Assembly: GCA_002392965.1 (NCBI GenBank)
Contig: DGIA01000001.1
Coordinates: 1 to 64,000 of the forward strand
DNA: 64,000 bases
Source of the DNA: Bacteroidales bacterium UBA3834
GTDB taxonomy: Bacteria > Bacteroidota > Bacteroidia > Bacteroidales > P3
Reading direction: 5' to 3'
The notes beneath the pieces were generated by a model. It was not told the DNA's origin. It did no database searches and was given only the letters and a program-made list of their open reading frames with translations. Below are positions 7,244 to 16,605 of the stretch, piece by piece. Each line of letters opens with the position of its first letter. Positions within the stretch are counted from its first letter, which is position 1. The position numbers and the translations under genes are program-made.

Positions 7244-8227
7244 TCAGGTGCTGTAGTGCTCTTCTATCCTGTCGAGGGTGGCAAAGGTGGCCTCGGCCGT
7301 GGGGGTGGCCACAAGAGCCAGCCGGTAGGGCTTGAAGTTATACAATCCCTTGAAATAGTTGCCATAGTGCTTGCGCATCTCGAAGATGGCGGTGCGCTCG
7401 CCTTTGAAGTCTATGGCCATCTGCAGGTGGCGGCGGCAGACATCGACGCGTTCCGCGACGCTGATCTCCCGCTCGGGCTCTCCCCGGAGGGCGCGCTGGC
7501 ATTGCTCGAAGATCCAGGGGTTGCCTATGGCACCGCGGCCGATGAGGATGCCATCGACACCGTAACGCCGCTTGTTCTCAACGGCTTGCGCTGCGGTGAC
7601 GATGTCGCCGTTGCCGAAGATGGGGATGTGCATGCGGGGGTTGTTCTTCACTTCGCCTATCATCGTCCAGTCGGCGGTGCCGCTATACATCTGGGCCTTA
7701 GTGCGTCCATGTATGCTAAGTGCAGCGATGCCCGTATCTTGCAACGCCTCGCAGAAATCGGTTATCATCATGCTGTCAGCATTATATCCCAACCGGGTTT
7801 TCACCGTCACCGGCAGGTGGGCCCGCTTCACCAGTGAAGCAGTGATTCCAAGCATCTTGGGTATATCTTGCAAGATGCCTGAACCGGCTCCTTTACCCGC
7901 CACCTTGCGCACCGGGCAACCCCAATTGATGTCGATGAAATCGGGCCGGGCCTGTTCCACCACATCAAGACAACGCAGCAGTTCGTCCTCGTTGGCCCCA
8001 AATATCTGTATGCCAATGGGTCGCTGTTCCTCGGTGAAGCGCATCTTGCGGAAACTCTTCTCGGCATCGCGGTTGAGCGCTTCGCTGGCGATGAACTCTG
8101 TGACAAGCAGGTCGGCACCAAACTCCTTGCACAACTGACGGAAGGGCATATCGGTGATGTCGTCCATGGGGGAGAGGACAATTGGAAATTGAAAGTTGAA
8201 AGTTGAAAATTGAAAACTATTTTCCAT
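7244..8227 (-). CDS. tRNA-dihydrouridine synthase, DusB-like
   Basis: FMN-dependent reduction of uridines in tRNA. A 327-residue protein in the TIM-barrel Dus family: LSPMDDITDMPFR near the N-terminus, TEFIASEAL, the catalytic-Cys segment INWGCPVRKVAGKGAGSG, and GRGAIGNPWIF near residue 230. The start at 8227 is chosen because it lies one base after the YolD-like stop, with GGAGAGGAG just ahead; an overlapping start at 8251 is possible. Residues 4-13 (FQFSTFNFQF) are encoded by a 7-bp tandem repeat that has replaced the usual N-terminal strand. It is last in an operon with the Y-family polymerase. Confidence 0.93.
   Translation of the reverse strand: MENSFQFSTFNFQFPIVLSPMDDITDMPFRQLCKEFGADLLVTEFIASEALNRDAEKSFRKMRFTEEQRPIGIQIFGANEDELLRCLDVVEQARPDFIDINWGCPVRKVAGKGAGSGILQDIPKMLGITASLVKRAHLPVTVKTRLGYNADSMMITDFCEALQDTGIAALSIHGRTKAQMYSGTADWTMIGEVKNNPRMHIPIFGNGDIVTAAQAVENKRRYGVDGILIGRGAIGNPWIFEQCQRALRGEPEREISVAERVDVCRRHLQMAIDFKGERTAIFEMRKHYGNYFKGLYNFKPYRLALVATPTAEATFATLDRIEEHYST
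8181..8215. repeat. 7-bp tandem repeat inside the Dus reading frame
   Basis: Five heptamers: ATTGGAA, ATTGAAA, GTTGAAA, GTTGAAA, ATTGAAA. They code on the minus strand for the alternating FQFSTFNFQF segment of the Dus N-terminus. Confidence 0.85.
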
Positions 8228-8228
8228 A

Positions 8229-8450
8229 TTACTCCTCTCCATCATTCTCATTATAAATCGACTGCATCAGTTCGTCATCAAAATAGACCTGCTCGTCGGG
8301 ATGCTCGGCGGCCCGACGGATGGCGGCACCGAGCCCCGTGAGCGCCGCAAAGGGGGCAAACTGGGCTGCCCGTCCTTCCATACCCATGCGCGGATAATAG
8401 CTCGACACATGATGCGGTAGATTGATAATATCCTCGTAGTCAGCACTCAT
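8229..8450 (-). CDS. YolD-like small protein
   Basis: A 73-residue protein with the YolD-type core RMGMEGRAAQFAPFAALTGL. YolD-like proteins are commonly encoded beside Y-family polymerases (UmuC/UvrX type). Here the start overlaps the polymerase stop by four bases (ATGA), and the Dus gene follows after one base. It is probably an accessory or regulator of the polymerase; its biochemical role is unknown. Confidence 0.82.
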   Translation of the reverse strand: MSADYEDIINLPHHVSSYYPRMGMEGRAAQFAPFAALTGLGAAIRRAAEHPDEQVYFDDELMQSIYNENDGEE

Positions 8451-9943
8451 GCCTTATGACCTCCTATCTGGCTATTACGCTCACGGGCAGTGGCCCCTTC
8501 CTCAAGATCCATGCCCTTGAAGATGGCGTTCTTGTTGAATTTCCGTTTGATAGACAACACCGCTTCCTGCATACGACGTTCCTTGTCAAGAGAAGCCTGC
8601 TCGGCTGCTCGTTCACATGCAATATACTCATAATCAGCGAACATATCAAGTTGTTCGGCAGGGGTGTTGGCCGCCACCCGTTCTTCGTCAACCACCTGAT
8701 TCACATTGATGGTGAGGCGACGAACCATCAGCTTAGGATTGACGTTGCGGTCAAACAGTTGCATGGCGGCCTCTGTAATGATGCGCGCCGAAGAGGTAGG
8801 TCGTGGGAGTGAGACCGATCCGTGTGATGGCTTAGGTGCCGGACGTCCATAGTAGTCGCTCACCACCTCTCCTTCGTAAGCGCCTTGTTTCAAGCTCAAT
8901 GAGTCGTAACTGACATAGATATCCACCTGATGTGCCACCATGCGGAGGCTTACCAGTTTGAGGGCCATAGCATCGGCCATCTCACGCATCACAATGCGTG
9001 CTTTATCAAACGTATAGGGTTCGGAGAGCACCTGTCCGGAGCTGAAGGAATTGCTCTTGGGACGATAGGATTTGATGGCGGCGATGGTGCAAGGCTCCCA
9101 ACCCCAAGCGTGGTCGATGAGCAGTTCGGCATTGACGCCGAAGAGCTTATACAACAACGCCTCTTTCTCCAGAGAACAACGGGCCACATCACCCATGGTC
9201 ATCATGCCGCAAGCCTCGAGTTTGTGGGCGATGCCGCGTCCCACCCGCCAGAAGTCGGTCAGCGGACGGTGATCCCACAGCTGGCGTCGATAGGACATCT
9301 CGTCCAATTCGGCGATGCGCACACCGTCCTTGTCGGCTGGTATGTGCTTGGCAACGATGTCCATAGCCACCTTGCAGAGGTAGAGGTTGGGGCCGATGCC
9401 CGCCGTGGCGGTGATACCCGTCTCGCGCAATACATGAGCAATCATACGTCTTGCCAGCTCATGAGCCGTCATCTTGTATGTTCCCAGATAGTTGGTCACA
9501 TCCATAAAGACTTCATCGACCGAATAGACATGAATGTCCTCGGGCGCCACATACTTCATGTAGATGCTGTAAATACGGGCACTATAGTCGATGTAATAGG
9601 CCATACGGGGCGGTGCCACATGATAGGTGACAGCCAGCGAAGGATTGGTTTTCAGCTCGTTGTCGTCGGCCGACTCGCCGGAGAACTGTCCATAGGGAGC
9701 TCGGCGGCGGCGTTCGTTGTTCACCTGCCGCACCCGTTGCACCACCTCGAACAGACGAGAACGTCCCGACAACCCGTATTGCTTCAACGTCGGGGTCACC
9801 GCCAGGCAGATGGTCTTCTCCGTGCGGCTGGCATCAGCCACTACCAAATTGGTAATCAGAGGGTCAAGACCACGCTCGACACACTCCACCGAGGCGTAGA
9901 ACGACTTGAGGTCGATAGCGATGTATGTGCGGTTGGATGGCAT
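8447..9943 (-). CDS. Y-family translesion DNA polymerase (UmuC/DinB type)
   Basis: A 498-residue polymerase. The catalytic motif AIDLKSFYASVE lies at about 8-19 and the second acidic motif is VYSVDEVFMDVT near 140. The fingers/thumb segment TATAGIGPNLYLCKVAMD is followed by the helix-hairpin-helix region and little-finger domain. Start MPSNRTYIAID at 9943 is preferred over an upstream in-frame start. The length and C-terminal extension are closer to UmuC-like enzymes than to short DinB. There is no UmuD-like gene; a YolD-like gene is fused translationally instead. Likely DNA-damage tolerance. Confidence 0.92.
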   Translation of the reverse strand: MPSNRTYIAIDLKSFYASVECVERGLDPLITNLVVADASRTEKTICLAVTPTLKQYGLSGRSRLFEVVQRVRQVNNERRRRAPYGQFSGESADDNELKTNPSLAVTYHVAPPRMAYYIDYSARIYSIYMKYVAPEDIHVYSVDEVFMDVTNYLGTYKMTAHELARRMIAHVLRETGITATAGIGPNLYLCKVAMDIVAKHIPADKDGVRIAELDEMSYRRQLWDHRPLTDFWRVGRGIAHKLEACGMMTMGDVARCSLEKEALLYKLFGVNAELLIDHAWGWEPCTIAAIKSYRPKSNSFSSGQVLSEPYTFDKARIVMREMADAMALKLVSLRMVAHQVDIYVSYDSLSLKQGAYEGEVVSDYYGRPAPKPSHGSVSLPRPTSSARIITEAAMQLFDRNVNPKLMVRRLTINVNQVVDEERVAANTPAEQLDMFADYEYIACERAAEQASLDKERRMQEAVLSIKRKFNKNAIFKGMDLEEGATARERNSQIGGHKA

Positions 9944-10070
9944 GGGACAAAAAGATAACGCAAACGGAAGGGAAAAATTGCCTCCCACTCCCTTCGTCCC
10001 CAGCCATCGCCCATATCCATGCGAGACAATGACACCATAGTGACTATATACTTTTTATATGGTTATTATA

Positions 10071-10147
10071 AGGTCACTATAAGGTCTCCACTAGGTCACT
10101 ACTAGGTCACTACTAGGTCATCACTAGGTCATTACTAGGTCATCACA
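10071..10147. repeat. 11-bp tandem array, AGGTC units
   Basis: AGGTC begins at 10071, 10082, 10093, 10104, 10115, 10126 and 10137, so seven units with an exact 11-bp period. The consensus is about AGGTCACTACT. It lies between the divergent polymerase and cdd genes. Confidence 0.92.
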
Positions 10148-10220
10148 TGCACAACACTTAATATCATCCAATTACAAGGATTTGGACAAAGCATTGGCAA
10201 TCGAGGAGCAAAAAACGGCC

Positions 10221-10249
10221 TTGCGATTGAATATATTTTCGTAACTTTG
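10221..10249 (+). promoter_or_regulatory. Promoter of the cytidine deaminase gene
   Basis: The -7 element TAACTTTG is at 10242-10249, with a TTG at 10221-10223 at Bacteroidetes -33 spacing. The start codon is 24 bases downstream. Confidence 0.65.
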
Positions 10250-10273
10250 TGGCAGAAAAAGAAATGCAGAATC

Positions 10274-10744
10274 ATGGATAAAAGTCTTGTTATCAGGTAT
10301 AAGGAGTATGCATCGGCAACAGAACTCGAGGGCAGCGACCGCGAATTGCTGGCACTGGCGTTCCAAGCCGCCGAAGGGGCATACGCTCCTTATTCCCAGT
10401 TTCATGTGGGAGCGGCCTTGCGGTTGAAAGACGGCAGCGTGGTGTGCGGCAACAACCAAGAGAACGCCGCATATCCGTCGGGGCTCTGTGCCGAGCGGAC
10501 GGCACTCTTCGCAGCCTCGGCCCAAAGGCCGGAACTACGTGACTACGACACACTTGCCATTGTCGGTATCAATCAAGAGGGCCATCGGTGCGAGGCCTCG
10601 CCTTGCGGTGCCTGCCGGCAGGTGATGGCCGAATATGAGCAGCGACAGGGTCACCCGATGAGAATTCTGTGCTATGTGTCGGAGAGTTGTATCCGCCTGT
10701 TCGACAGTGTGGCCGACCTGCTTCCTTTCGGGTTTGATTTTTAG
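10274..10744 (+). CDS. cdd: Cytidine deaminase
   Basis: Hydrolytic deamination of (deoxy)cytidine in pyrimidine salvage. A 156-residue zinc enzyme with HVGAAL, the catalytic CAERTAL (Cys ligand and Glu proton shuttle) and PCGACRQ supplying the other two Cys ligands. Length is slightly above the ~130 residues of the small tetrameric type. Start MDKSLVI at 10274 follows a good promoter; an upstream frame extension has no leader. It is monocistronic. Confidence 0.95.
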   Translation: MDKSLVIRYKEYASATELEGSDRELLALAFQAAEGAYAPYSQFHVGAALRLKDGSVVCGNNQENAAYPSGLCAERTALFAASAQRPELRDYDTLAIVGINQEGHRCEASPCGACRQVMAEYEQRQGHPMRILCYVSESCIRLFDSVADLLPFGFDF

Positions 10745-10895
10745 TTTTCCGCTCCCCTTCCAAAGCCGATAGCAACACCGGATCCTGTGATAGAACTTAC
10801 AAAAACACGCTGTATTACCAACTGATTCCATGTGCTTTACACAAGTATTAGCATCACCGTGGCAAAAAAAATTTTTCCACACGCGTTTTTCTTTG

Positions 10896-10903
10896 TATTT
10901 TTG
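10896..10903 (+). promoter_or_regulatory. -7 promoter element upstream of the PpiD-like gene
   Basis: TATTTTTG lies 55 bases before the start codon. Confidence 0.6.
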
Positions 10904-10958
10904 CACGCTTAAATATTGAAAATTATAATAACAAAAAATAAACTAACAACTACAGAAA

Positions 10959-13064
10959 ATGGCAATCATTGGAAGTATCAGAAAACATTCGTGGATAGCC
11001 GTGGCTATCGTGGGTATCGCCATCTTGGCGTTCATCCTTGGCGACCTGACCAAGAACAATGGCGGCATTCCCGACGTGGGTAAGGTTGATGGCGTGACCA
11101 TGACTTCACAGCGGTTCAACGAGTTGGTGACCGAGATGGAAAACAACTACAAGACCCAGCAGCAGACCGCCCAAGTGCCCTCCGAGATAGAGAGTCAGAT
11201 CCGCGAACAGGTGTGGCAGCAGTTTGTCGATGAGACCTTGATGGAAGAACAGACCTCGAAACTCGGTATGCGTGTGAGCGCTGCCGAAGTGAGCGACATG
11301 TTCACCGGCACCTTCATCCACCCCTACCTGCGCCAGATGTTCACCAATCCGCAGACCGGTCAGTATGACATGAAACAGGTCAACTACCTGATTGAGAACT
11401 TCGACCAACTCGATACCACCATCCGTATGCAGTGGGTCGAGATTGAGAAATATGTGAAGCGCGACCGTGAGCAGCAGAAGTACAGCAGCCTTATCGGCAG
11501 CGGATTCTACATGCCCAAGGCCATCAGCGAGAAGGTGGCAGCCTATGGCACCGAATCTTCAAACATCCGCGTGGCCGCCCTCCCCTACAACACTGTGAAT
11601 GACGAAGAAGCCGCTATCAGCGATGCCGACTTCAAGGCCTATTACGACAAGCACCGTGCAGAATTCCGCATTCAGGATGAGATGCGCGAGCTCGAGTTCA
11701 TCACCTTCCCCGTCAACCCGACCCCCGAAGACCTGGCCGACATCCAGAACGACGTGCAGAAAGTGTGGGAAGAGTTCCAAACCGTGCCTGAGGATGAGAT
11801 TGCCTTCTTTGTGAACTCCGAGTCAGACCGCAGCTACGACTCCTCCTATGTGAAAGCCGCCTCTTTCAAGGCTCCCTTGGACGAACAAATTGCAGCCGCC
11901 AGCGCCGGCACCATGTTGGCTCCCCAAATGGTTGGCAACGAATGGATGATGGCCAAGGTGCTGGGCAGTGCCGTGCGTCCCGACAGCCTGCGTGCCAGCG
12001 TGATATATATTCTCAACAGCAATGCCGGCGGCAACATCACCCGCCCCGACGAGCAGGCCAAACGTCTGGCCGACAGCGTCCTTGCCCTTGTCAACAGCAA
12101 CAAGATGAGTTTCGAACAGGCTGTGGAGCAGTTCAGCGACGACTCGCAGAAGGGCGAGACAAAGGGTGATATGAAATGGCAGCTCGACGGCGGCTACGGC
12201 TTCCTCAACGAGCAGATTGTGAACACCCCTGTGGGTCAGAGCTTCCTCTTTACCCACCCCCAAGGTGTGGGCTACTTCGTGGTGAAAGTGACCGACAAGA
12301 CACCCGCCAACAAGAAATTCCGCGTAGCCTTGATTACACGCGAAATCGTTCCCTCGAACAATACCAACCGCGCCGTCTATAACGATGCCAACCGCTTTGC
12401 GGGACAGAACCGTACCATCGATGCGTTTGATGCCGCCGCCCGCGAGCAAAACCTGCAGGTGCGCAGCGCCCGTGTAGGCTTGATGAGCGACAATATGGCC
12501 GGTGTGCCCAATGCCCGTAGTATCGTACAATGGGCTTACAACGAAGATACCAAGATGGGTGCCGTGGCCGACCAAGTCTATGAAAGCGACGGCATGTTTG
12601 TGGTCGTGGCCCTGAAAGATGTCTATAAGAAAGGCTATGCCACCCTCGACCAGGTGCGTCCGATGATTGAACAGCAGGTGCGCCTTGAGAAGAAGGCCCA
12701 GATATTGATGGAACGCGCCTCCTCGGCAGTCAAAGCCGGACAGGATATTGCCTCGGTTGCTGTGGCCCTGAACGTACCGGTCGATACCCTCGCCGGTGTC
12801 AACTTCGGCGACTACAACCTGCAGAAATTCGGCATGGAGCCCAAGGTGCTATCTACCGTGGCCGTCACCAAGAGTGGCCTGGTGGGTCCCGTCAAGGGTG
12901 CCAACGGCGTCTATGTCATCCAAGTGGATGGAAAAGAGGCTGCTGAAAACAACTACAACGTCATGGGCCGCATGGAGCAGGGCATGAACATGAAATCGCG
13001 CTACCTGAGCCAGGTGCTGCGTGACGGTGCCAAGATTACCGACCAGCGTAACAAATTCTTCTAA
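10959..13064 (+). CDS. PpiD/SurA-type periplasmic peptidyl-prolyl isomerase
   Basis: A 701-residue membrane-anchored foldase. The N-terminus carries one transmembrane helix (IAVAIVGIAILAFILGDL, about 13-30), followed by a SurA_N-like helical region (QRFNELVTEMENNYKTQQQ onward), a parvulin-type rotamase domain around 330-430 (SFEQAVEQFSDDSQKGETKGD) and a second PPIase-like segment near the C-terminus. This is the standard architecture of Bacteroidota PpiD, which helps exported proteins fold. It is followed after 106 bases, containing a large inverted repeat, by a LytM gene. Confidence 0.9.
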   Translation: MAIIGSIRKHSWIAVAIVGIAILAFILGDLTKNNGGIPDVGKVDGVTMTSQRFNELVTEMENNYKTQQQTAQVPSEIESQIREQVWQQFVDETLMEEQTSKLGMRVSAAEVSDMFTGTFIHPYLRQMFTNPQTGQYDMKQVNYLIENFDQLDTTIRMQWVEIEKYVKRDREQQKYSSLIGSGFYMPKAISEKVAAYGTESSNIRVAALPYNTVNDEEAAISDADFKAYYDKHRAEFRIQDEMRELEFITFPVNPTPEDLADIQNDVQKVWEEFQTVPEDEIAFFVNSESDRSYDSSYVKAASFKAPLDEQIAAASAGTMLAPQMVGNEWMMAKVLGSAVRPDSLRASVIYILNSNAGGNITRPDEQAKRLADSVLALVNSNKMSFEQAVEQFSDDSQKGETKGDMKWQLDGGYGFLNEQIVNTPVGQSFLFTHPQGVGYFVVKVTDKTPANKKFRVALITREIVPSNNTNRAVYNDANRFAGQNRTIDAFDAAAREQNLQVRSARVGLMSDNMAGVPNARSIVQWAYNEDTKMGAVADQVYESDGMFVVVALKDVYKKGYATLDQVRPMIEQQVRLEKKAQILMERASSAVKAGQDIASVAVALNVPVDTLAGVNFGDYNLQKFGMEPKVLSTVAVTKSGLVGPVKGANGVYVIQVDGKEAAENNYNVMGRMEQGMNMKSRYLSQVLRDGAKITDQRNKFF

Positions 13065-13080
13065 TAGAAGCAGTGACTAG

Positions 13081-13160
13081 GTTTAAGGTTTAAAGTTTAA
13101 GGTTTAAAGGTGTACCGACGCCATCTTGACCCTAAACTTTAAACCTTAAACTTTAAAAAC
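13081..13160. repeat. Inverted pair of 7-bp tandem arrays (hairpin)
   Basis: GTTTAAG/GTTTAAA heptamers run four times at 13081-13108. The complementary array (TTTAAAC, CTTAAAC) occupies 13132-13157. At least 20 bases pair perfectly (13138-13157 with the left arm). It could end PpiD transcription or be a repeat-derived palindrome; it stops about 10 bases before the LytM start. Confidence 0.85.
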
Positions 13161-13170
13161 CTCCATAGTC

Positions 13171-14073
13171 ATGGGACTGAAAGATTGGTGGTTCAAACTG
13201 AAAAGCAACCCCGTCACCGACGTCATCAAGCGCAAGCATCGCTTCGTGGTGATGGACACCGACACTTTCAAGGAGAAGTTCTCCTTCCAATTGTCGGGTA
13301 TCAACCTTTTTGTCACCATCGGCATCACTATCATTGTACTTATTCTCCTCACCACCATTCTCATAGCCTTCACACCACTGCGAGAATGGATACCCGGATA
13401 CACCGATACCCGCATGGTTGAGCAGACCTATACGAACGCCAAGAAGATTGACTCCCTGGAGGTACAGCTTGAAAACCAGGAATGGATGATTGCCACGCTG
13501 CAAGCCATCCTACGCGGAGAGACCTTGAGTGAAGTCGAAGAAATACAGAGCGACAGCACAGCCACATTGCAACAATTGACCACTCAATACCGTCGGACGA
13601 AAGAAGACAGCCTGTTGCGGCTGGAGGTGGAACGCGAAGACAACCGCTACCAGGTGAAGAACCAAACGGAGACAACCGCACCCTCGATGACCGACCATTC
13701 GTCGCCCATCACTCACCTTTTCTTCACTCCCTTGAAGGGCAAGATTCTTGCACCATTCAGCACCTCGCATCACGGGGTGGATATTGCCGGCGATGCCAGC
13801 CGTGCAGTCTGCGCCGCCTACAACGGCACGGTTGTGTTTGCCGGATTCACCGCCGAAGACGGCAATGTCATAGCGCTGCAACATCCTGGCAATGTAGTGA
13901 CCGTGTATCAAAACAACGGCTCTCTGCTGAAACGGCAAGGCGACGTAGTGAGGGCGGGAGAGCCCATCGCCTACGTCGGAACCAGCGGAAGGCATGTAGT
14001 AGGAGCCTATCTGCACTTTGAAATATGGGTAGGCGGTTCAGCCGTCAACCCTGAAGAATACATCTCATTCTAA
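13171..14073 (+). CDS. M23/LytM-domain membrane protein, probably catalytically degenerate
   Basis: A 300-residue protein with an N-terminal cytoplasmic stretch of about 45 residues, one transmembrane helix (LFVTIGITIIVLILLTTILI, about 46-66), a coiled-coil segment (100-170) and a C-terminal LytM domain. The HxxxD motif is present (HHGVDIAG), but the usual HxH near the end is YLHFEIW, so one zinc ligand is replaced by Tyr. By analogy with EnvC/NlpD-type proteins it may activate amidases rather than cleave peptidoglycan. An amidase gene lies at the far end of this window. Confidence 0.87.
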   Translation: MGLKDWWFKLKSNPVTDVIKRKHRFVVMDTDTFKEKFSFQLSGINLFVTIGITIIVLILLTTILIAFTPLREWIPGYTDTRMVEQTYTNAKKIDSLEVQLENQEWMIATLQAILRGETLSEVEEIQSDSTATLQQLTTQYRRTKEDSLLRLEVEREDNRYQVKNQTETTAPSMTDHSSPITHLFFTPLKGKILAPFSTSHHGVDIAGDASRAVCAAYNGTVVFAGFTAEDGNVIALQHPGNVVTVYQNNGSLLKRQGDVVRAGEPIAYVGTSGRHVVGAYLHFEIWVGGSAVNPEEYISF

Positions 14074-14077
14074 ACAA

Positions 14078-15205
14078 GTGAAAAACATCGCCATACTTGG
14101 ATCGACCGGATCAATCGGCACACAGACACTAAACGTCGTGCGCCGCCACCGCGACCTTTTCTCCATCGAGGTGCTTTGTGCCGGCAGCAATGCCAACCTG
14201 CTGATACAACAGGCTCTTGAGTTCAACCCCAACGCCGTAGTCATTGCCGACGAAAACAAGTACCAGCAAGTGCATGAAGCTTTAGCCGATAAAGATATCA
14301 AAGTATTTGCCGGTGAGGCTTCAATGGTCGATTTGATGGCAATGGACAGCATCGACGTGGTGGTGGCGGCCATCGTGGGATTTGCAGGATTGAGACCTAC
14401 ACTAAGAGCTCTCGAATGCGGAAAACCTGTAGCCCTGGCCAACAAGGAAACCATGGTGGTGGCAGGCGCCATCGTCACCGCCACCGCTGCCAAACACCAT
14501 GTACCCATCCTGCCGGTCGATAGCGAACATTCGGCCATCTTCCAGTGTCTGACCGGAGAAGTAAGCGAAGTAGACAAAATACTTCTCACTGCCTCCGGCG
14601 GTCCTTTCCGTGGCATGACACGCGAGCAATTGGCCAACGTCACTCTGGATCAGGCTCTGAAACACCCCAACTGGAGCATGGGAAGGAAAGTGACTATCGA
14701 CAGCGCCAGCCTGATGAACAAGGGGCTGGAAGTGATTGAAGCCAAATGGCTCTTCGGTGTCGAATCCAAAGACATCGAGGTGGTGGTACACCCTCAATCA
14801 GTAGTTCACTCGATGGTGCAATTTCGCGATGGAAGCATCAAAGCTCAAATGGGCATCCCGACCATGGAAACTCCCATTCAGTATGCCCTCACTTTCCCAG
14901 AACGCATCGAGAGTCACCTGCCAAGACTTGATTTCACCAACTACCCCACCCTCACCTTCGAAAAACCCGACCGTAAGACTTTCCGTTGCCTCGACCTGGC
15001 CTATTATGCCATTGAACGTGGCGGCAACATGCCTTGTGTGATGAATGCTGCCAACGAGGTGGCGGTGCAGCGATTCATCAATGGCCAAATAGGTTTTCTC
15101 GAAATTGCCGACCATGTGGAGCGCGCCATACAACAAGCTCCCTTTGTGGCCAACCCTACCCTGGACGACCTTCTACAAACCGATAAAACAATTCGTAACC
15201 AATGA
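14078..15205 (+). CDS. dxr: 1-deoxy-D-xylulose 5-phosphate reductoisomerase
   Basis: NADPH-dependent conversion of DXP to MEP, the committed step of the MEP isoprenoid pathway. A 375-residue protein of normal length with the nucleotide motif GSTGSIGTQTL, LANKETMVVAG, the metal site VDSEHSAIFQ and SASGG-like TASGGPFRG. Start codon is GTG at 14078, four bases after the LytM stop. The stop overlaps rseP by four bases, so the genes are coupled; this dxr-rseP linkage is common in bacteria. Confidence 0.96.
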   Translation: MKNIAILGSTGSIGTQTLNVVRRHRDLFSIEVLCAGSNANLLIQQALEFNPNAVVIADENKYQQVHEALADKDIKVFAGEASMVDLMAMDSIDVVVAAIVGFAGLRPTLRALECGKPVALANKETMVVAGAIVTATAAKHHVPILPVDSEHSAIFQCLTGEVSEVDKILLTASGGPFRGMTREQLANVTLDQALKHPNWSMGRKVTIDSASLMNKGLEVIEAKWLFGVESKDIEVVVHPQSVVHSMVQFRDGSIKAQMGIPTMETPIQYALTFPERIESHLPRLDFTNYPTLTFEKPDRKTFRCLDLAYYAIERGGNMPCVMNAANEVAVQRFINGQIGFLEIADHVERAIQQAPFVANPTLDDLLQTDKTIRNQ

Positions 15206-16602
15206 AATGGCTTGCGCTGATACTCAGCCTCTCTCTCTTAGTAATGACCCACGAACTGGGTCACCTTGGATTTGCCAAATTGTTTCGCACGCGTGTGCGC
15301 CGATACTATATCTTCTTCAACTGGAAGTTCTCCATCCTGAAGGCCAAGAAATTCGGTGGCAAATGGCACTTCCTTTTTTTCAACGCCAAGACCCCCGACT
15401 CGTGGGATGAAAAGAATCTGGCGCCTGAAGACCAAAACAACACCCTGTGGGGTCTCGGATGGATTCCTCTGGGCGGCTATTGCGACATCGCCGGCATGAT
15501 TGACGAAACCAAAGACGCCAACGACCTTGAAAGCGAACCGCAGCCGTGGGAATACCGCACCAAACCCGCCTGGCAGCGACTCTGTATCATCAGCGGCGGC
15601 GTACTGGTCAACTTTATCTCGGCATTACTTATCTTCACAGCCGTCTTCGCCCACTGGGGCAAGGACGAACTGCCGCTGCGCAATGCCACTCTGGGATACG
15701 ACTATCACCAAGTGATGCTCGACGAAGGCTTCCGGAACGGAGACATCCTTTATGCTATCGACGGCCAAGAGATGTATGATTTCTCCGATGCCAACATGGC
15801 CTTACTGCTCAACAACCCCAAACAAGTCACCGTCATGCGTGGCGACTCTCTCATCGACCTGACTTTAAGCGGAAAACTACTAGAACATGTAAACAACGGC
15901 CACGTGAAACACCTGATGGAACCCCGTCGGCCGTTTGTAGTCAAAGACTTTGTCGCCGGCTCCACAGCCCGGCGCGCAGGTATGATGATTGGCGACAGCG
16001 TGGTGAGCATTGACGGTGAAGCCATGGCTTCTTTCAGCGAAATCTCCCCTGCCCTCACCGCTCACGCGGGAGACAGTATCACCGTAGGCTTTTACCGTGA
16101 CGGGCACCTCGACTCCGTACGAGTGTTGCTTGGTTCCGACGGAAAACTGGGGGTGCAACTGGTTTCCGACATCGCCGAACTCTTTGTGGTCAACCATATT
16201 GACTACACCTTCTGGGAAGCCATTCCCGCCGGCATCAGCCATGGATGGACCACTTTGGTGGAATATGTCTCCTCGCTCAAGGTGCTTTTCTCCCCTGGCG
16301 GTATGCAGAACCTAGGCGGCTTCGGCACCATGAGCAGCATCTTCCCCGACCACTGGGATTGGCATGCCTTCTGGAACATCACTGCCCTCCTGGCTCTCAT
16401 CCTCGCCTTCATGAACATCATCCCCATCCCAGGTCTCGACGGAGGTCACATCATGTTCACCCTCTGGGAGATAATCACCGGACGGAAACCCTCGGACAAA
16501 TTCCTCTCCGTAGCCCAAAACGTGGGTATGATTCTTCTGCTGGCACTCATGGTGCTGGCCAACGGCAACGACCTCTGGCGCTGGCTGAGTTCGAAACTAT
16601 AA
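15202..16602 (+). CDS. rseP: Site-2 intramembrane zinc protease
   Basis: A 466-residue protease expected in the inner membrane. The HExxH motif is HELGH at residues 17-21 in the first transmembrane helix, PDZ-like domains occupy the middle (for example KDFVAGSTARRAGMMIGDSVVSIDGE), and the third metal ligand lies in the NIIPIPGLDGGHI motif near residue 410. Members release anti-sigma factors or clear signal peptides. No classic anti-sigma factor is in this window, but a membrane-tethered sigma factor is (51243-52214), a conceivable substrate by inference only. Confidence 0.95.
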   Translation: MKWLALILSLSLLVMTHELGHLGFAKLFRTRVRRYYIFFNWKFSILKAKKFGGKWHFLFFNAKTPDSWDEKNLAPEDQNNTLWGLGWIPLGGYCDIAGMIDETKDANDLESEPQPWEYRTKPAWQRLCIISGGVLVNFISALLIFTAVFAHWGKDELPLRNATLGYDYHQVMLDEGFRNGDILYAIDGQEMYDFSDANMALLLNNPKQVTVMRGDSLIDLTLSGKLLEHVNNGHVKHLMEPRRPFVVKDFVAGSTARRAGMMIGDSVVSIDGEAMASFSEISPALTAHAGDSITVGFYRDGHLDSVRVLLGSDGKLGVQLVSDIAELFVVNHIDYTFWEAIPAGISHGWTTLVEYVSSLKVLFSPGGMQNLGGFGTMSSIFPDHWDWHAFWNITALLALILAFMNIIPIPGLDGGHIMFTLWEIITGRKPSDKFLSVAQNVGMILLLALMVLANGNDLWRWLSSKL

Positions 16603-16605
16603 ACC

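Larger units (their letters stand above)
9944..10273. other. Divergent intergenic region between polymerase and cdd
   Basis: About 330 bases without a gene. It holds the seven-unit 11-bp array (10071-10147) and the cdd promoter. No clear polymerase promoter or LexA-like dyad was seen on the minus strand apart from a weak ATCTTTTTG close to the start codon. Confidence 0.6.
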
